From the NCBI GenBank assembly GCA_020052515.1, contig JAGVOW010000108.1, positions 1 through 44,269 on the forward strand: a stretch of 44,269 nucleotides of DNA, read 5' to 3'. The stretch is from Brevinematales bacterium. Its GTDB lineage: Bacteria; Spirochaetota; Brevinematia; Brevinematales; JAOACQ01. Shown here one piece after another: positions 1-8,989 of the stretch (positions are counted from its first letter, which is position 1; every line of letters begins with the position of its first letter). The notes beneath the pieces were generated by a model. The model was not told the DNA's origin, did not search any database, and worked only from the letters and a program-made list of their open reading frames with translations. The position numbers were made by a program, and so were the translations under genes.

Positions 1-353
1 ACCCTCCGTTATTATTATTCTATATAACTTCAGTATCTGACCTGTCTTGCCACTCTCCAGTGGCTCTTGCATCGGACACTCACCTTAGTCCTATAAACTG
101 ATACTTTCAAAAATCTATAGAGCAGTAGTATAGCTCATTCGAAATATTTAGTCAACTATTCACCAGCAAAGAAGTGTCGCACTGACGCATAACAACAGTT
201 CAGCTTTCATTCATTTGCACTGGATCAGTATTATAAACTAAAAAAAAAATCTCGTCAAATTTTCAAAAAATTATTTCGTTGAGAGAGGGTATCGAAGCTT
301 GTCCAATCCGTTTTATTGATTTATCTTTTCTTCCCTTTCGATATAAAATCAAG

Positions 354-425
354 CTAACAATCAATAATATATACCCAACTGACAACCGCCAGGACACTCA
401 GTATAATCCTTAAAATCTCATTCAT
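354..425 (-). CDS. possible small single-pass membrane protein (23 aa)
   Basis: A short reading frame encodes 23 residues, MNEILRII followed by a run of hydrophobic residues and a final IIDC. This would be one membrane-spanning helix with hardly any soluble part. A purine-rich GAAGGG lies a few bases upstream of the ATG, and a plausible promoter sits just before that. The rest of bases 1-492 shows no other supportable gene. The frame is too short for its coding status to be settled from sequence alone, and no family is recognised. Confidence 0.33.
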   Translation of the reverse strand: MNEILRIILSVLAVVSWVYIIDC

Positions 426-444
426 GAAACCCTTCTTTCTTTGA

Positions 445-473
445 ATTATAACATGGGCAGAAGTTCCTAATAA
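445..473 (-). promoter_or_regulatory. possible promoter of the 23-aa membrane peptide
   Basis: Read on the minus strand: TTATTA, a 17-bp spacer and a perfect TATAAT, ending about 20 bp before the ATG at 425. The -35 box is weak (three of six consensus bases). Confidence 0.3.
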
Positions 474-492
474 GAAAAATAATCCAACCTGC

Positions 493-1830
493 TTAAACCT
501 TTAACTTCTCATTGACTATTTTAATAAATTCATCCCCGGAAACCACAAACACCTTCTTATAATCAAAATCGCTGCCTTCTTCACGCGCAACTCCATATAA
601 AGAATAAACCGTCATACAGGGCGGCGCGAAAAATTCGCCCAGAGCTAAATCATGCATTTCCCTCAATTCCAGCAAAGGTATCTGAGAAGGGACTTTATAT
701 AAAACATAAACGCTATCCTCAAATTTAAACTCCCAATAAGACGGCTTCTTGGCCAGTTTTGCTATACTGCTCGGCGCCGCCAGGCTATTAATCAAAAGCT
801 GCGTCTTTTCGTCCTCATGAGAAAAAACATATTCCATCTTGGGATTTCTGATAACATGAAGGTACTCATTGTTAATATGGCTTAAATCCCTGTAGCTGGG
901 ATTTATTTTAAAAGCCTCTTCCCAGGATTTGATAGCCGGATAATATTTATGAATAGAAAAATATGCCTTGCCGGATAAATAAAGCAGCTCGCACCGTTTT
1001 TCCTTAGAAACTTTTTGAATGTTTTTATTGATCATTTCCAGCGCTTCTTCCGTCTTGCTCTGTAAAATAAGCGCGTTTACTATTTTTACTACCGCCTCTT
1101 CAAAGTAATCAGATTCCGTCAGCAGAGTGCTTAACGTATCTATCACCTTTTGAAAATCTTTTATTTCCATACAAACATCAGACAGCATAAAAGAGACAGA
1201 AGATTTAAAAACCTTATCTATTTTCACCCTTTCATCCAAAAGGACCATCTCCAATTGCTTCGCGGCATCCGCGAACAAATGAATCTGAAAATAAATCCAG
1301 CCCAGTTTATTCCTGGCATTAATATTATCCGGATTGATATCAATGAGCCTTTCAAAATAGTTTTTCGCTTTTTGATAATTCTTCGCTTCTAAAAAAATCT
1401 CACCTGAAGCCAGAAGGGCTTTTGTATTTCTTCGCTGGCGATCCAGCACCAGGGCATAGTAGCTTAATGCCACTTCATAATTAAGCTGTTTTCGATTGAG
1501 CTCCGCTATCCTCAAATAGAGCTGTGTTTTAATATTTTCCTCGCCGGGCGCAAAAGAAAAAAGCGCCGCCTTTTCATAATAATGAAGGGCCTCCCCATAT
1601 TTTTTCAATCCTTCATACGCCTCGCCGATATAATACCGGATCAGATAATCCTGAGGCCTGGAATCAATTTTTTTAAGGCAAAGGCTCAATGCCTTCTGAT
1701 AATCCCCCGCTTTCAGCCATTCATCCGCCTTTAAATAAAAATTGTCTTTTTTCATATAGAAAAAGACAACTCCTATCAATCCAGCCATAGTCAATATAAA
1801 TAAAGTAATAACGATAGAAACTGTATTCAT
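493..1830 (-). CDS. membrane-anchored TPR protein with conserved C-terminal domain
   Basis: 445 aa. Residues about 5-27 form one N-terminal membrane segment with little before it, so the protein is probably anchored with a long soluble domain. Residues about 35-320 are tandem TPR-like helical pairs (patterns such as YYIGEAYEGLKKYGEALHYY), typical protein-binding scaffolds. The last about 110 residues are not TPR. They carry a strand-like YVLYKV stretch, a MTVYSLYG motif and a final DEFIKIV helix, and match the C-terminus of the protein at 41723-43072, which also shares the layout. The two are paralogues. The gene runs divergently from the SpoIIE operon. A weak -10 (TATAAT at 1880-1875) lies upstream; the -35 is poor. 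Function unknown; a scaffold in a signalling pathway is my inference. Confidence 0.85.
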   Translation of the reverse strand: MNTVSIVITLFILTMAGLIGVVFFYMKKDNFYLKADEWLKAGDYQKALSLCLKKIDSRPQDYLIRYYIGEAYEGLKKYGEALHYYEKAALFSFAPGEENIKTQLYLRIAELNRKQLNYEVALSYYALVLDRQRRNTKALLASGEIFLEAKNYQKAKNYFERLIDINPDNINARNKLGWIYFQIHLFADAAKQLEMVLLDERVKIDKVFKSSVSFMLSDVCMEIKDFQKVIDTLSTLLTESDYFEEAVVKIVNALILQSKTEEALEMINKNIQKVSKEKRCELLYLSGKAYFSIHKYYPAIKSWEEAFKINPSYRDLSHINNEYLHVIRNPKMEYVFSHEDEKTQLLINSLAAPSSIAKLAKKPSYWEFKFEDSVYVLYKVPSQIPLLELREMHDLALGEFFAPPCMTVYSLYGVAREEGSDFDYKKVFVVSGDEFIKIVNEKLKV

Positions 1831-2020
1831 AAATTACACCGGCCTACAGTTTTTTGGTTTTTAAAACTTTCCTTATTATAAATCACTTTATTTTTTTAAT
1901 CCACCAAAAATTAGTTATCAGCGAGCCTGTTTTAAGATAGCGGGCTCATAAACCGAGAATATAAAGAATAAAAGTAACTAGTCGGCTGATCAAAAATTTT
2001 CCATTTTGGGAGACGTTGGA

Positions 2021-2149
2021 GGTTCCCTCGATAGTGCGGCAAAGCAAGAAGCCGTAAACTCGGGAACCGGTCGTCGAGTCTACCGCTTCTTTGTTCTTCT
2101 TTGCTACCGAGACGACCCGCCCCCAACTCCTCCCAAGAGGGGAGATTGG
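2021..2149. repeat. intergenic element of two adjoining hairpins plus GC-rich repeat
   Basis: The gap 1831-2176 holds no convincing gene. Inside it, GGTTCCC (2021-2027) pairs with GGGAACC (2062-2068). Immediately after it, GGTCGTC (2069-2075) pairs with GACGACC (2111-2117). Next comes a C-rich then G-rich segment (2116-2149, CCCCAACTCCTCCC...GGGGAG), the same kind of short repeat found at 5974-6005 and 14206-14235. The base composition is clearly richer in GC than the flanks. It could be a dispersed repeat or a structured RNA; the sequence does not decide. Confidence 0.5.
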
Positions 2150-2176
2150 CTGAATAGTCACTAATTGAGATGGTTT

Positions 2177-3700
2177 ATGAAAAAAGTCAGAGTATCCTTG
2201 AGAGTAAAGTTTTCTATCATTATTATCTTATTCAGCTCTGTTATATTGCTGTATAATTTCATTGTAACGGGATATTCCATTCTAAACAAGAATCAGGCGT
2301 TTTTGGCAAAAGTGCTCCTGCAGGACGCGGTAAAATCCCTGGAATATTTTTCCTCAACCGTTAACGATGGGCTTGTTCTGGATGACGATATCCTCCTTAT
2401 TAATACTTTTGACAAAATCAAGAAAATGGATAATATCGACTATGCCATTTTGTTTGATAAAGACAAAAACATCCGGTTACATTCCGAAACCTTTGCGAAA
2501 CAGGAACTGGATAAAAACAATGAGATTTTTAATAACCTGGAAAATGCCACTAATATTACCATTTATCCAGCCTTTAATGCAAAAGACATCAAGAATTCTT
2601 ATGTCATCTTAAAAGTATTCACCGACAATAAAAATCAGTTCAATGGAATGCTTCTCGTAAAATACTCCACCGCTACCCTCAGTCAATTGATCGGCCAGAT
2701 TCGAGACAGTTTCATTTTCAATATGAGGGTCATATTAATAACAGGAATAATTTTCGCGGTTTTAATCGGTATTTTAATGGCTACCATAACGCTCTTGCCG
2801 ATTAAAACGATGGTAAAAGGAATGGAAATAGTGGGTAAAGGCAACCTGGATTATGTCCTTCCTGTGAAGCGCAACGATGAGCTGGGTTTTCTGTCAAATA
2901 GTTTTAACGAGATGACTCAAAAGATTAAAGAAGGACAAAAATTTCAAATTGAACAGAAGAAGAATGAAGAACAGATGCTGATAGCCAAAGGCATCCAGGA
3001 ATCCATCTTTCCTGAGAAACCTCTCATAGAATCAAACTATGAAATAGCCTCCTTCACAGTCGCTGCCAAAATAATCGGCGGAGATTACAATTATTTCAAA
3101 AAAATTGACTCCCGCTATTCATATTTTACTGTCGCGGACATATCTGGAAAAGGCGTACCGGCGGCTCTGATTACATTTATGCTGTCTACCGTTTTACATG
3201 CAATAATTGGGAAAGAAAAGAATTATGACGCCGGCTTTCTCTTGACTGAAACAAATAAAATAGCTTTTCCAGAGCTCGTTAAAATGGAACGTTATGCTAC
3301 CGCGATGCTCTGTTTCTTTGACGATCAGGATAAAACTTTAAATTTCGCTTCCGCCGGCCATGGAGACCTTTATGTATTCCGCGGTAATACAAACAATTTC
3401 ATGAAATCGACAAACACCTTTCTGCCGCTTGGAGTTCTGGAAGAAACCGAATACAAGTCGGGGAAAATAAAACTCTATCCGAATGACATTGTGGTGATTA
3501 TCACAGACGGCATTACCGACGCGAAAAACGAAGAGAAAAAAGACTATGGAATAAACCGCTTTCTAAACAACAAATCTTTTTACGAAAATCTTCCGCTAGA
3601 AGAACTCCTTCACAGGCTCAAAGAGGATGTCTTTAATTTTATTAGCAAAGCGGAACAGTTTGACGATATGACCCTGCTTCTTTTTAAATTGAAAGCATGA
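2177..3700 (+). CDS. HAMP-domain SpoIIE/PP2C-type serine phosphatase
   Basis: A membrane sensor phosphatase expected to dephosphorylate a STAS-type anti-sigma antagonist. From the N-terminus: a membrane helix (about residues 10-30), an extracytoplasmic sensing region of about 150 residues, a second helix (about 180-205), a HAMP linker with the typical DELGFLSNSFNEM, a short coiled coil, and a SpoIIE/PP2C domain. Expected metal-binding acidic positions are visible in GGDYNYF, VADISGKG, TDGITDA and the final FDDMTLL. A TTG at 2165 would add four residues, but I prefer ATG 2177 because it gives a normal basic N-terminus. First gene of a run to 8722 with an 11-bp gap to the next gene. A STAS protein that could be the substrate is encoded at 33757-34125; that pairing is inference. 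Confidence 0.9.
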   Translation: MKKVRVSLRVKFSIIIILFSSVILLYNFIVTGYSILNKNQAFLAKVLLQDAVKSLEYFSSTVNDGLVLDDDILLINTFDKIKKMDNIDYAILFDKDKNIRLHSETFAKQELDKNNEIFNNLENATNITIYPAFNAKDIKNSYVILKVFTDNKNQFNGMLLVKYSTATLSQLIGQIRDSFIFNMRVILITGIIFAVLIGILMATITLLPIKTMVKGMEIVGKGNLDYVLPVKRNDELGFLSNSFNEMTQKIKEGQKFQIEQKKNEEQMLIAKGIQESIFPEKPLIESNYEIASFTVAAKIIGGDYNYFKKIDSRYSYFTVADISGKGVPAALITFMLSTVLHAIIGKEKNYDAGFLLTETNKIAFPELVKMERYATAMLCFFDDQDKTLNFASAGHGDLYVFRGNTNNFMKSTNTFLPLGVLEETEYKSGKIKLYPNDIVVIITDGITDAKNEEKKDYGINRFLNNKSFYENLPLEELLHRLKEDVFNFISKAEQFDDMTLLLFKLKA

Positions 3701-3710
3701 GGGTAAATAA

Positions 3711-5522
3711 ATGAGATTTTTCCTCCTCTCTCTCCTTTTTCTTTTCTTCGAAAATTCTTTGTTCTCCTCTCAATTTACCCTGAAAGGCTGGGAATATGAA
3801 ACAAAACTTTCTCATCAGGGGCATCCTATTACTGCAGATGACATCTATTTTTTAAAAACGGCCGTATTAAACGGAAAAATTTTTCTGTTTTACAAAAACC
3901 ACGACAGCTTAATGGCTTTGCAATTTGAGAATAACAAAGTAGCCGCTGTCCGGGAAATCCAGAAAATTGATAAATTTACACTGCCTGTCATTAAAGCAAA
4001 CAGCAACATTTTAAGCATACTTTTTTATTTAAATGGGTATTATCAATTAATGATGGGCGAGTCAGGGCAGCTGGATAAAATGCGCACCATTTATTCCTTT
4101 CCCTACCCGATGAATTACAATTCTGATTTATTTGTTCAAAACCATGACATTGTCATTTCTTTGCCGGTCATTATCAATGAAAAACCGGCAATAAAAATTA
4201 AAGCCCTTGAAAAAAAACAAGGGAACTACACCAGCAGAGACTGGGATATCTCGGCGCCGGATGAACGCGACAAAGGCATTTTCTTTTTTAGAATGTTTAA
4301 AGAAAATGATAAATATTTCAGTTATTTTATCAAACGTTTTTATGACAGTTCCTTAAAGCAGATCAGGGACTCTCTTTGCTATTTCCAGACTTCAGATTTT
4401 TCACAGATAAAAAACGCAAAACCAAATTTACTCATCCCATTTGGATGGAGCGATCACCCGCCCGATATTTTATCTTATCAAGGGAACATCACTATTTTAA
4501 TATCCAGAAAGAGAGATTCTGCCTATTTGCTCCGGCTGCTTTCGGACAAAAATAAAATCGAATATCCGATCAGTCAGGAATATATCAACGCCTACAGCCC
4601 GGTTTATTTATTTGAAAATGGAATCCTGGATTTGTTTTACCTGGGAAACTTAGGGGGGAAATCTCAAATTTACCACCGAAAAATTGATTTAAACCGGATC
4701 GATCAAATTGACAGCCTCTCCTCTGATTTTAGTAATATCGCGGCAACAAAACCAGATAATAATGTATACGCCCTATCTCTGTGCAAAAAAGGATCGGAAT
4801 CTTACATCTTCTATATCTGCTCAAATGATGGAGCTATCTATTACTCGAAAACAGACCGCAGCGTTCAAGGCCTTCAAATAGAAAAAGAATTAAAAATAGA
4901 AAATAATGAAGAATACTACGATTTCGCATGGAAAATACCAGATGACCCATCCGGTATTTCCGGATATTCTTACATCATTGACGACAAACCGGACACCCTG
5001 CCTGTGATTGTAAATCTTTCCGCTCAGGAACGGTTTGTAAGTACAAAGCACTTAAAAAAAGAAGGAGATTACTTCCTGCACATCAAAGTAATAGACGGTA
5101 TTGGAAATTCTGGGCCAGTAGAGCACATTGTCTTTTCAACCGGAAAAGTAAGTGAAAAAACTATCTTTGCCCGGATCAATGAAAGTACCTCTCAGTCAAA
5201 AATCAACAAGGCCATTGAGTTTATAAATTCGGAACTCTCGCTATCCAATGATTATGAAAAAGGTTCCTACCTGGCTTTGCTGAATTATTATAAAGAAGTG
5301 GAAAAAAATATAATGGAAAAAAATTATTCTTTGGCCAGGAAAAATTTAAACCGATGCATACTGATTGATCCATTTCGCATGGAAACAGCGCTCTATCTTC
5401 AGTTAATAAAAAAAGAAGAAGAAAACCCCTTTTATAAATACCAGATGCTCTTGAATATTTTCTTATTTCTCGCTTTAATTTTATTATTATCATTATTGTA
5501 TGGAGTGTTTGCAAAATTATGA
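3711..5522 (+). CDS. exported protein with Ig-like domain and C-terminal membrane anchor
   Basis: 603 aa, not assigned to a named family. It starts with a signal peptide (MRFFLLSLLFLFF, cleavage probably after the SLFSS region). A long beta-rich body (about residues 20-385) follows, with repeated YLNG/FYL strand patterns that may form a propeller. Next is a fibronectin III or Ig-like segment (about 395-475: FAWKIPDDPSGISGYSY, then YFLHIKVIDGIGNSG). After a helical TPR-like stretch, one strongly hydrophobic helix closes the protein at about 580-600. This suggests an extracytoplasmic domain anchored at its C-terminus. It follows the SpoIIE gene by 10 bp and overlaps the next gene by 4 bp, so all are probably co-transcribed. 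A sensing or envelope role is inference. Confidence 0.75.
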   Translation: MRFFLLSLLFLFFENSLFSSQFTLKGWEYETKLSHQGHPITADDIYFLKTAVLNGKIFLFYKNHDSLMALQFENNKVAAVREIQKIDKFTLPVIKANSNILSILFYLNGYYQLMMGESGQLDKMRTIYSFPYPMNYNSDLFVQNHDIVISLPVIINEKPAIKIKALEKKQGNYTSRDWDISAPDERDKGIFFFRMFKENDKYFSYFIKRFYDSSLKQIRDSLCYFQTSDFSQIKNAKPNLLIPFGWSDHPPDILSYQGNITILISRKRDSAYLLRLLSDKNKIEYPISQEYINAYSPVYLFENGILDLFYLGNLGGKSQIYHRKIDLNRIDQIDSLSSDFSNIAATKPDNNVYALSLCKKGSESYIFYICSNDGAIYYSKTDRSVQGLQIEKELKIENNEEYYDFAWKIPDDPSGISGYSYIIDDKPDTLPVIVNLSAQERFVSTKHLKKEGDYFLHIKVIDGIGNSGPVEHIVFSTGKVSEKTIFARINESTSQSKINKAIEFINSELSLSNDYEKGSYLALLNYYKEVEKNIMEKNYSLARKNLNRCILIDPFRMETALYLQLIKKEEENPFYKYQMLLNIFLFLALILLLSLLYGVFAKL

Positions 5523-6007
5523 AACCATTAATTCTGACCGCGTTCTGGATCTTTTTTTTGGCCACTTCACTATGGCCAGATATCACTGTTGCCTATTATA
5601 AGAATTTTAAACTGTTTCCCGACATGGATGAAAAAGATATTCAGGAGTACAAAAAGTTTCAGTTGACCGGCTATTCAGAATCTGATATTCTCGAAAGATT
5701 GCAGAATAAATACTTCTTTTCCATACCCGCTTTTGACACTTCACTTTCAAATTATCAATATGGGTGCGTTCGGGCCACCGAAGACAAAGAGAAGAACAGC
5801 ATCACAATAGAAGAACCGGTAACAGGTTTTTCCATTGAAATGATTTTTGCTCTGTTTGAAAATAAAAAGATAATTCGAAGCAAAACCATTAAACATCTTG
5901 GAAAAGTGATTGATATTGTTAATTATGGTTACGACAAAAAAGGGGGAATGATTTCGATTAAATCTAGATTGTACCCACCCCCGGCCCCTCCCAAAAGGGG
6001 AGATTAA
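5519..6007 (+). CDS. small exported protein of unknown function, C-terminus made by a repeat
   Basis: 162 aa. The ATG overlaps the previous stop codon in an ATGA arrangement, so translation is probably coupled. An N-terminal signal peptide (about residues 1-20) is followed by an alpha/beta region with no recognised motif. The last eleven or so residues (YPPPAPPKRGD) are encoded by the palindromic repeat at 5974-6005, which also lies just upstream of the stop. The native C-terminus was therefore probably replaced when this repeat arrived. I cannot name a function. Confidence 0.7.
   Translation: MKPLILTAFWIFFLATSLWPDITVAYYKNFKLFPDMDEKDIQEYKKFQLTGYSESDILERLQNKYFFSIPAFDTSLSNYQYGCVRATEDKEKNSITIEEPVTGFSIEMIFALFENKKIIRSKTIKHLGKVIDIVNYGYDKKGGMISIKSRLYPPPAPPKRGD
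5974..6005. repeat. short GC-rich dispersed repeat (copy 2)
   Basis: CCCCTCCC and AGGGGAGATT face each other around AAA. Related copies lie at 2116-2149 and 14206-14235. This copy supplies the end of the preceding reading frame and lies close to the start of the following gene. Confidence 0.6.
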
Positions 6008-6067
6008 TAACAAAGGACTTGGAGGTCTCCTATTATATTACGCTGGCTTAAATTAGCGATAATAACA

Positions 6068-8722
6068 TTGTTCTTCATAGCTGTCTTTTCAATGAGCTGG
6101 AGCAGGACTTTAAATGAAATTAAAAGTTCCGGCTACCTTGCCTTCGCTGTAAGCGACCATTTTTTCCATTATACACTGGCTCAGAAATTCGCGGAATCCA
6201 TCGGTGTCAAGCCAAAATTTGTCTGGGTTTATCCGGGGGATTACTTTAAAAAAGATATTGTCGGAAATCCTTTGCTTTTATCAGATGTGGATATTTATGC
6301 CGGCCACATTTTACTTCCGGCTGGATTTAAAAACAGGGTTTTATTTGCCCCTCTTTTTCCTACAATCAAAGTCTGTGTCTATAGAGCTAGAACGTCTATA
6401 AACGCGCTGGACGTGACAAAAATCAAAGCCGGCCTTCTGGAAGAAGAAGACAAACAAGCTTCGGATTGTGAAAATCAGATCCGTAATCTTCAAATCGGAT
6501 CTATTGATTTTATTATAATGGATAGTGACCTCGCCCTTTATTATTCAAAAAAGAATATGGGTTTATCAGTTAACATAGATATTCTAAAAGATCTCGCTTT
6601 GATCCATGAAGCAGGATGGGTATTTCCCAGAGAGAATATTGACTTGAAGAAGGTTTTCCTCGATTTTGTAAAATCAGAAAAAACAAATCATGCATTTTAT
6701 ACTTTGTGGGAGCATAACTATGAAATACCTTACAAAGAGTACGAAGATACTCTAAACATTATTTCACAAAGAGGAGACGACCTATTTAGGAAAAGCCTGG
6801 ACTATGCATTCAACAAACAATACTCGAACTCACTTACCCTTCTTCAAAGCGTAAAAAAAATGAATTTAGCATCCGAAAGAATAGAGCGTCTCTACGACAC
6901 AATTTATATAAATTGGCTCAAAGACACAAAAGGTATTCAAAACCAGATCTCTATATTAGACAGCTATATGAAATCAGATTTTTCAGATTATTTTATCCGT
7001 TATTTAAAAGAAAAACATCCCGGCTTACTCAGGCAGTATCTTGCCAGCTTAAAGAAAGAAAGAGAACAAAGTTTAAAAAATCGCCGAATTTCAGAAGCGA
7101 TTGCCGCACAGGCTATTATCTCTTCATTTAATCCAGACACTGCTGTTGAAAAACAGATATATGATGATATTTATCTGGTTATGCTCGAATCCAGCGAAGA
7201 GTCCAATAGCCAGAACTCTCTGGAATTGCTGGAGAATTATGTAAAAGAAAAGCCTTCTACCTACTTCTTCAGAAAACTCAAGAAAAAATTGCCTTCTCTA
7301 TACAATGATTACCTCAATAGTCTTCAAACAGAGCAAAATAACGCTCTTAGAATAAAGGATTTAGACCGCGCGGAAAAACTCCAGGAAACTATTTTTTCTA
7401 TGAACCCGGATTCTTTTGAAGAAATGAATAAACTGGCCATTTTAAGAAATAAAAATAAAATTTTAAAATTGTCTGCCAATCAGGAAAAAGAAATGCCGGA
7501 AGAAGAAACATTGAATTTTATCCAGCTCCAATCAAACAATCTCTACGAAATAAAAACCCTTCCCAATGAAAACCAGGTCAATATTGAAAAAATAATAAAT
7601 GAAGGCGAAAAAGCTATAGAAAATTACGAAGGAGAAAGATACTACAGGCTTGGAATACTGTATTTTGAAGAAAAAAATTACACAGAAGCTCTGAGTGCCT
7701 TTCAAAGCGCAAAGAGCATGAGTTATAGAACCAACGAAAGCTTTGATTATATTAATAAGATCATCGCTATCTTAGAACAAAAAGAAAAGGAAAAAAACGA
7801 AGCTAAACTGAAGAATTTCAATGAGTTTTTCGGCAAAGCCATTTCCTATTTTTTGAAAGAAGATTATTCTCAGGCTCTGGAAAGTATTCTTGCCTGCCTG
7901 AATCTGTTTCCGGAGAACCAGGAGGCAAAAAAATACAGCCGGATCATTTCGGACAATCTTTATCTGGAAGGCGAAAAAACTATCGCTTCCTCTTCTCCTT
8001 ATTATTACTTTTATTTAAACAGAATGAATACCGCGGAAGTTCTTATAACAGAAAGAAAATACGGTGACGCAAAAAAGATTTTAGAGGAAATCCTTTCTGT
8101 TTTCCCCAATCATGAAATCACGAAACAGAAATTGATCTTCTGCCTTTTGAAGTTAGACCCTTCTGTTTTGAACAAAATTCAGAAAGACTACTTTGAAGAA
8201 GCAAAAATCCTGATAAAACAGGAAAAATTGAAAGAAGCTAATATTAAATTTTCTCTTATAAAAAAACTTAATTCGGATTTTCCCGAAATTGATAAATATT
8301 TAGACGCAACAAAAACCGTAAGGGAAGAGCTCCCAAGAAGAGAAAAAACTTCTGAATTCAAATACGAAGAAACCCTAAATCAAGCAAATAAACTTTATGA
8401 AAAAGGAAATCTAACTGAATCATTACGGTTATATAAAAGAATTTTAGATTTTATGCCGGATGATTATAAAGCCATTGTCAATTCCAGCAGAATTGAGAAC
8501 CAGATCATGCTCCAAAAAAATCAGGGAAATACGAAGTATACCGCCTCCCCCATTCGAGAAAAAGCGGAAAACTTTTACTTGAAAGGCCAATTCTATTTTC
8601 GGATTAAAGAATACAAGAAAGCTCTCGAAATGTGGGAAGAATCCTGCCGGATTGATTCTTCTTATAGAAAAGCGTTTATTGATATCAAGAGAGTAAAAAA
8701 AATATTGGCCTATTTGGAATAA
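6068..8722 (+). CDS. periplasmic solute-binding-like domain fused to TPR repeats
   Basis: At least 884 aa. The N-terminal part (about 1-220) looks like a family 3 periplasmic solute-binding domain: SGYLAFAVSDHF, AQKFAESIGVKPKFVW and a DVDIYAG loop, then a second lobe with IDFIIMDSDLA. The rest is long, highly charged TPR/coiled-coil helix, ending in a clear TPR (FYFRIKEYKKALEMWEES). The first conventional start is TTG 6068. However, a strong GGAGGT at 6021-6026 points to an ATT codon at 6032 in the same open frame, which would add RWLK and give a proper signal peptide. It closes the operon that begins at 2177. Ligand unknown; a sensor or scaffold feeding the SpoIIE phosphatase is inference. 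Confidence 0.8.
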   Translation: MFFIAVFSMSWSRTLNEIKSSGYLAFAVSDHFFHYTLAQKFAESIGVKPKFVWVYPGDYFKKDIVGNPLLLSDVDIYAGHILLPAGFKNRVLFAPLFPTIKVCVYRARTSINALDVTKIKAGLLEEEDKQASDCENQIRNLQIGSIDFIIMDSDLALYYSKKNMGLSVNIDILKDLALIHEAGWVFPRENIDLKKVFLDFVKSEKTNHAFYTLWEHNYEIPYKEYEDTLNIISQRGDDLFRKSLDYAFNKQYSNSLTLLQSVKKMNLASERIERLYDTIYINWLKDTKGIQNQISILDSYMKSDFSDYFIRYLKEKHPGLLRQYLASLKKEREQSLKNRRISEAIAAQAIISSFNPDTAVEKQIYDDIYLVMLESSEESNSQNSLELLENYVKEKPSTYFFRKLKKKLPSLYNDYLNSLQTEQNNALRIKDLDRAEKLQETIFSMNPDSFEEMNKLAILRNKNKILKLSANQEKEMPEEETLNFIQLQSNNLYEIKTLPNENQVNIEKIINEGEKAIENYEGERYYRLGILYFEEKNYTEALSAFQSAKSMSYRTNESFDYINKIIAILEQKEKEKNEAKLKNFNEFFGKAISYFLKEDYSQALESILACLNLFPENQEAKKYSRIISDNLYLEGEKTIASSSPYYYFYLNRMNTAEVLITERKYGDAKKILEEILSVFPNHEITKQKLIFCLLKLDPSVLNKIQKDYFEEAKILIKQEKLKEANIKFSLIKKLNSDFPEIDKYLDATKTVREELPRREKTSEFKYEETLNQANKLYEKGNLTESLRLYKRILDFMPDDYKAIVNSSRIENQIMLQKNQGNTKYTASPIREKAENFYLKGQFYFRIKEYKKALEMWEESCRIDSSYRKAFIDIKRVKKILAYLE

Positions 8723-8792
8723 TGCCCTGTGCAATATGGTGCAAAACGCAAATTATCAAAGATTTTTATTTTGCAATAGTTTTTATTTTTTA

Positions 8793-8817
8793 TCATTTCG
8801 AGCGGAGCGAGAAATCT
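8793..8817. repeat. short imperfect palindrome, probable dispersed repeat
   Basis: ATTTCGAGCGGAGCGAGAAAT is an imperfect palindrome in the 267-bp gap after the solute-binding/TPR gene. Very similar text recurs between genes in many bacterial genomes, from general knowledge. Only one copy is seen in this window. Confidence 0.4.
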
Positions 8818-8909
8818 ATCAACTCTATACCCTGAAGAAAAATCCATCACTTTATTCAAAATGGTTCGCCATCTGAAAACACTTCCATTGAAATTCCTTC
8901 TGAATTATG

Positions 8910-8950
8910 GCATTAAAAATGCTATAATATTATTACCAAACCTCGGTTTG
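8910..8950 (+). promoter_or_regulatory. hairpins and -10 box upstream of the LamG lipoprotein
   Basis: GCATT-AAA-AATGC (8910-8922) is a perfect small hairpin that directly abuts TATAAT (8923-8928). CAAACC-TC-GGTTTG (8937-8950) is a second hairpin in the likely 5' leader. The -35 box is not convincing. A ribosome binding site, AGAGGGGG, precedes the ATG at 8990. Confidence 0.4.
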
Positions 8951-8989
8951 TAGCATGAAGCTTCCATTTCTTTAATAAGAGGGGGCGTT

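Noticed and set aside
1-72. Minus-strand frame (24 codons, open at the edge)
   Set aside because: No ribosome binding site and no recognisable protein pattern. Too short to support.
1932-2161. Two overlapping minus-strand frames in the gap before the SpoIIE gene
   Set aside because: Both run through the hairpin/repeat element, overlap each other in different frames, and lack ribosome binding sites.
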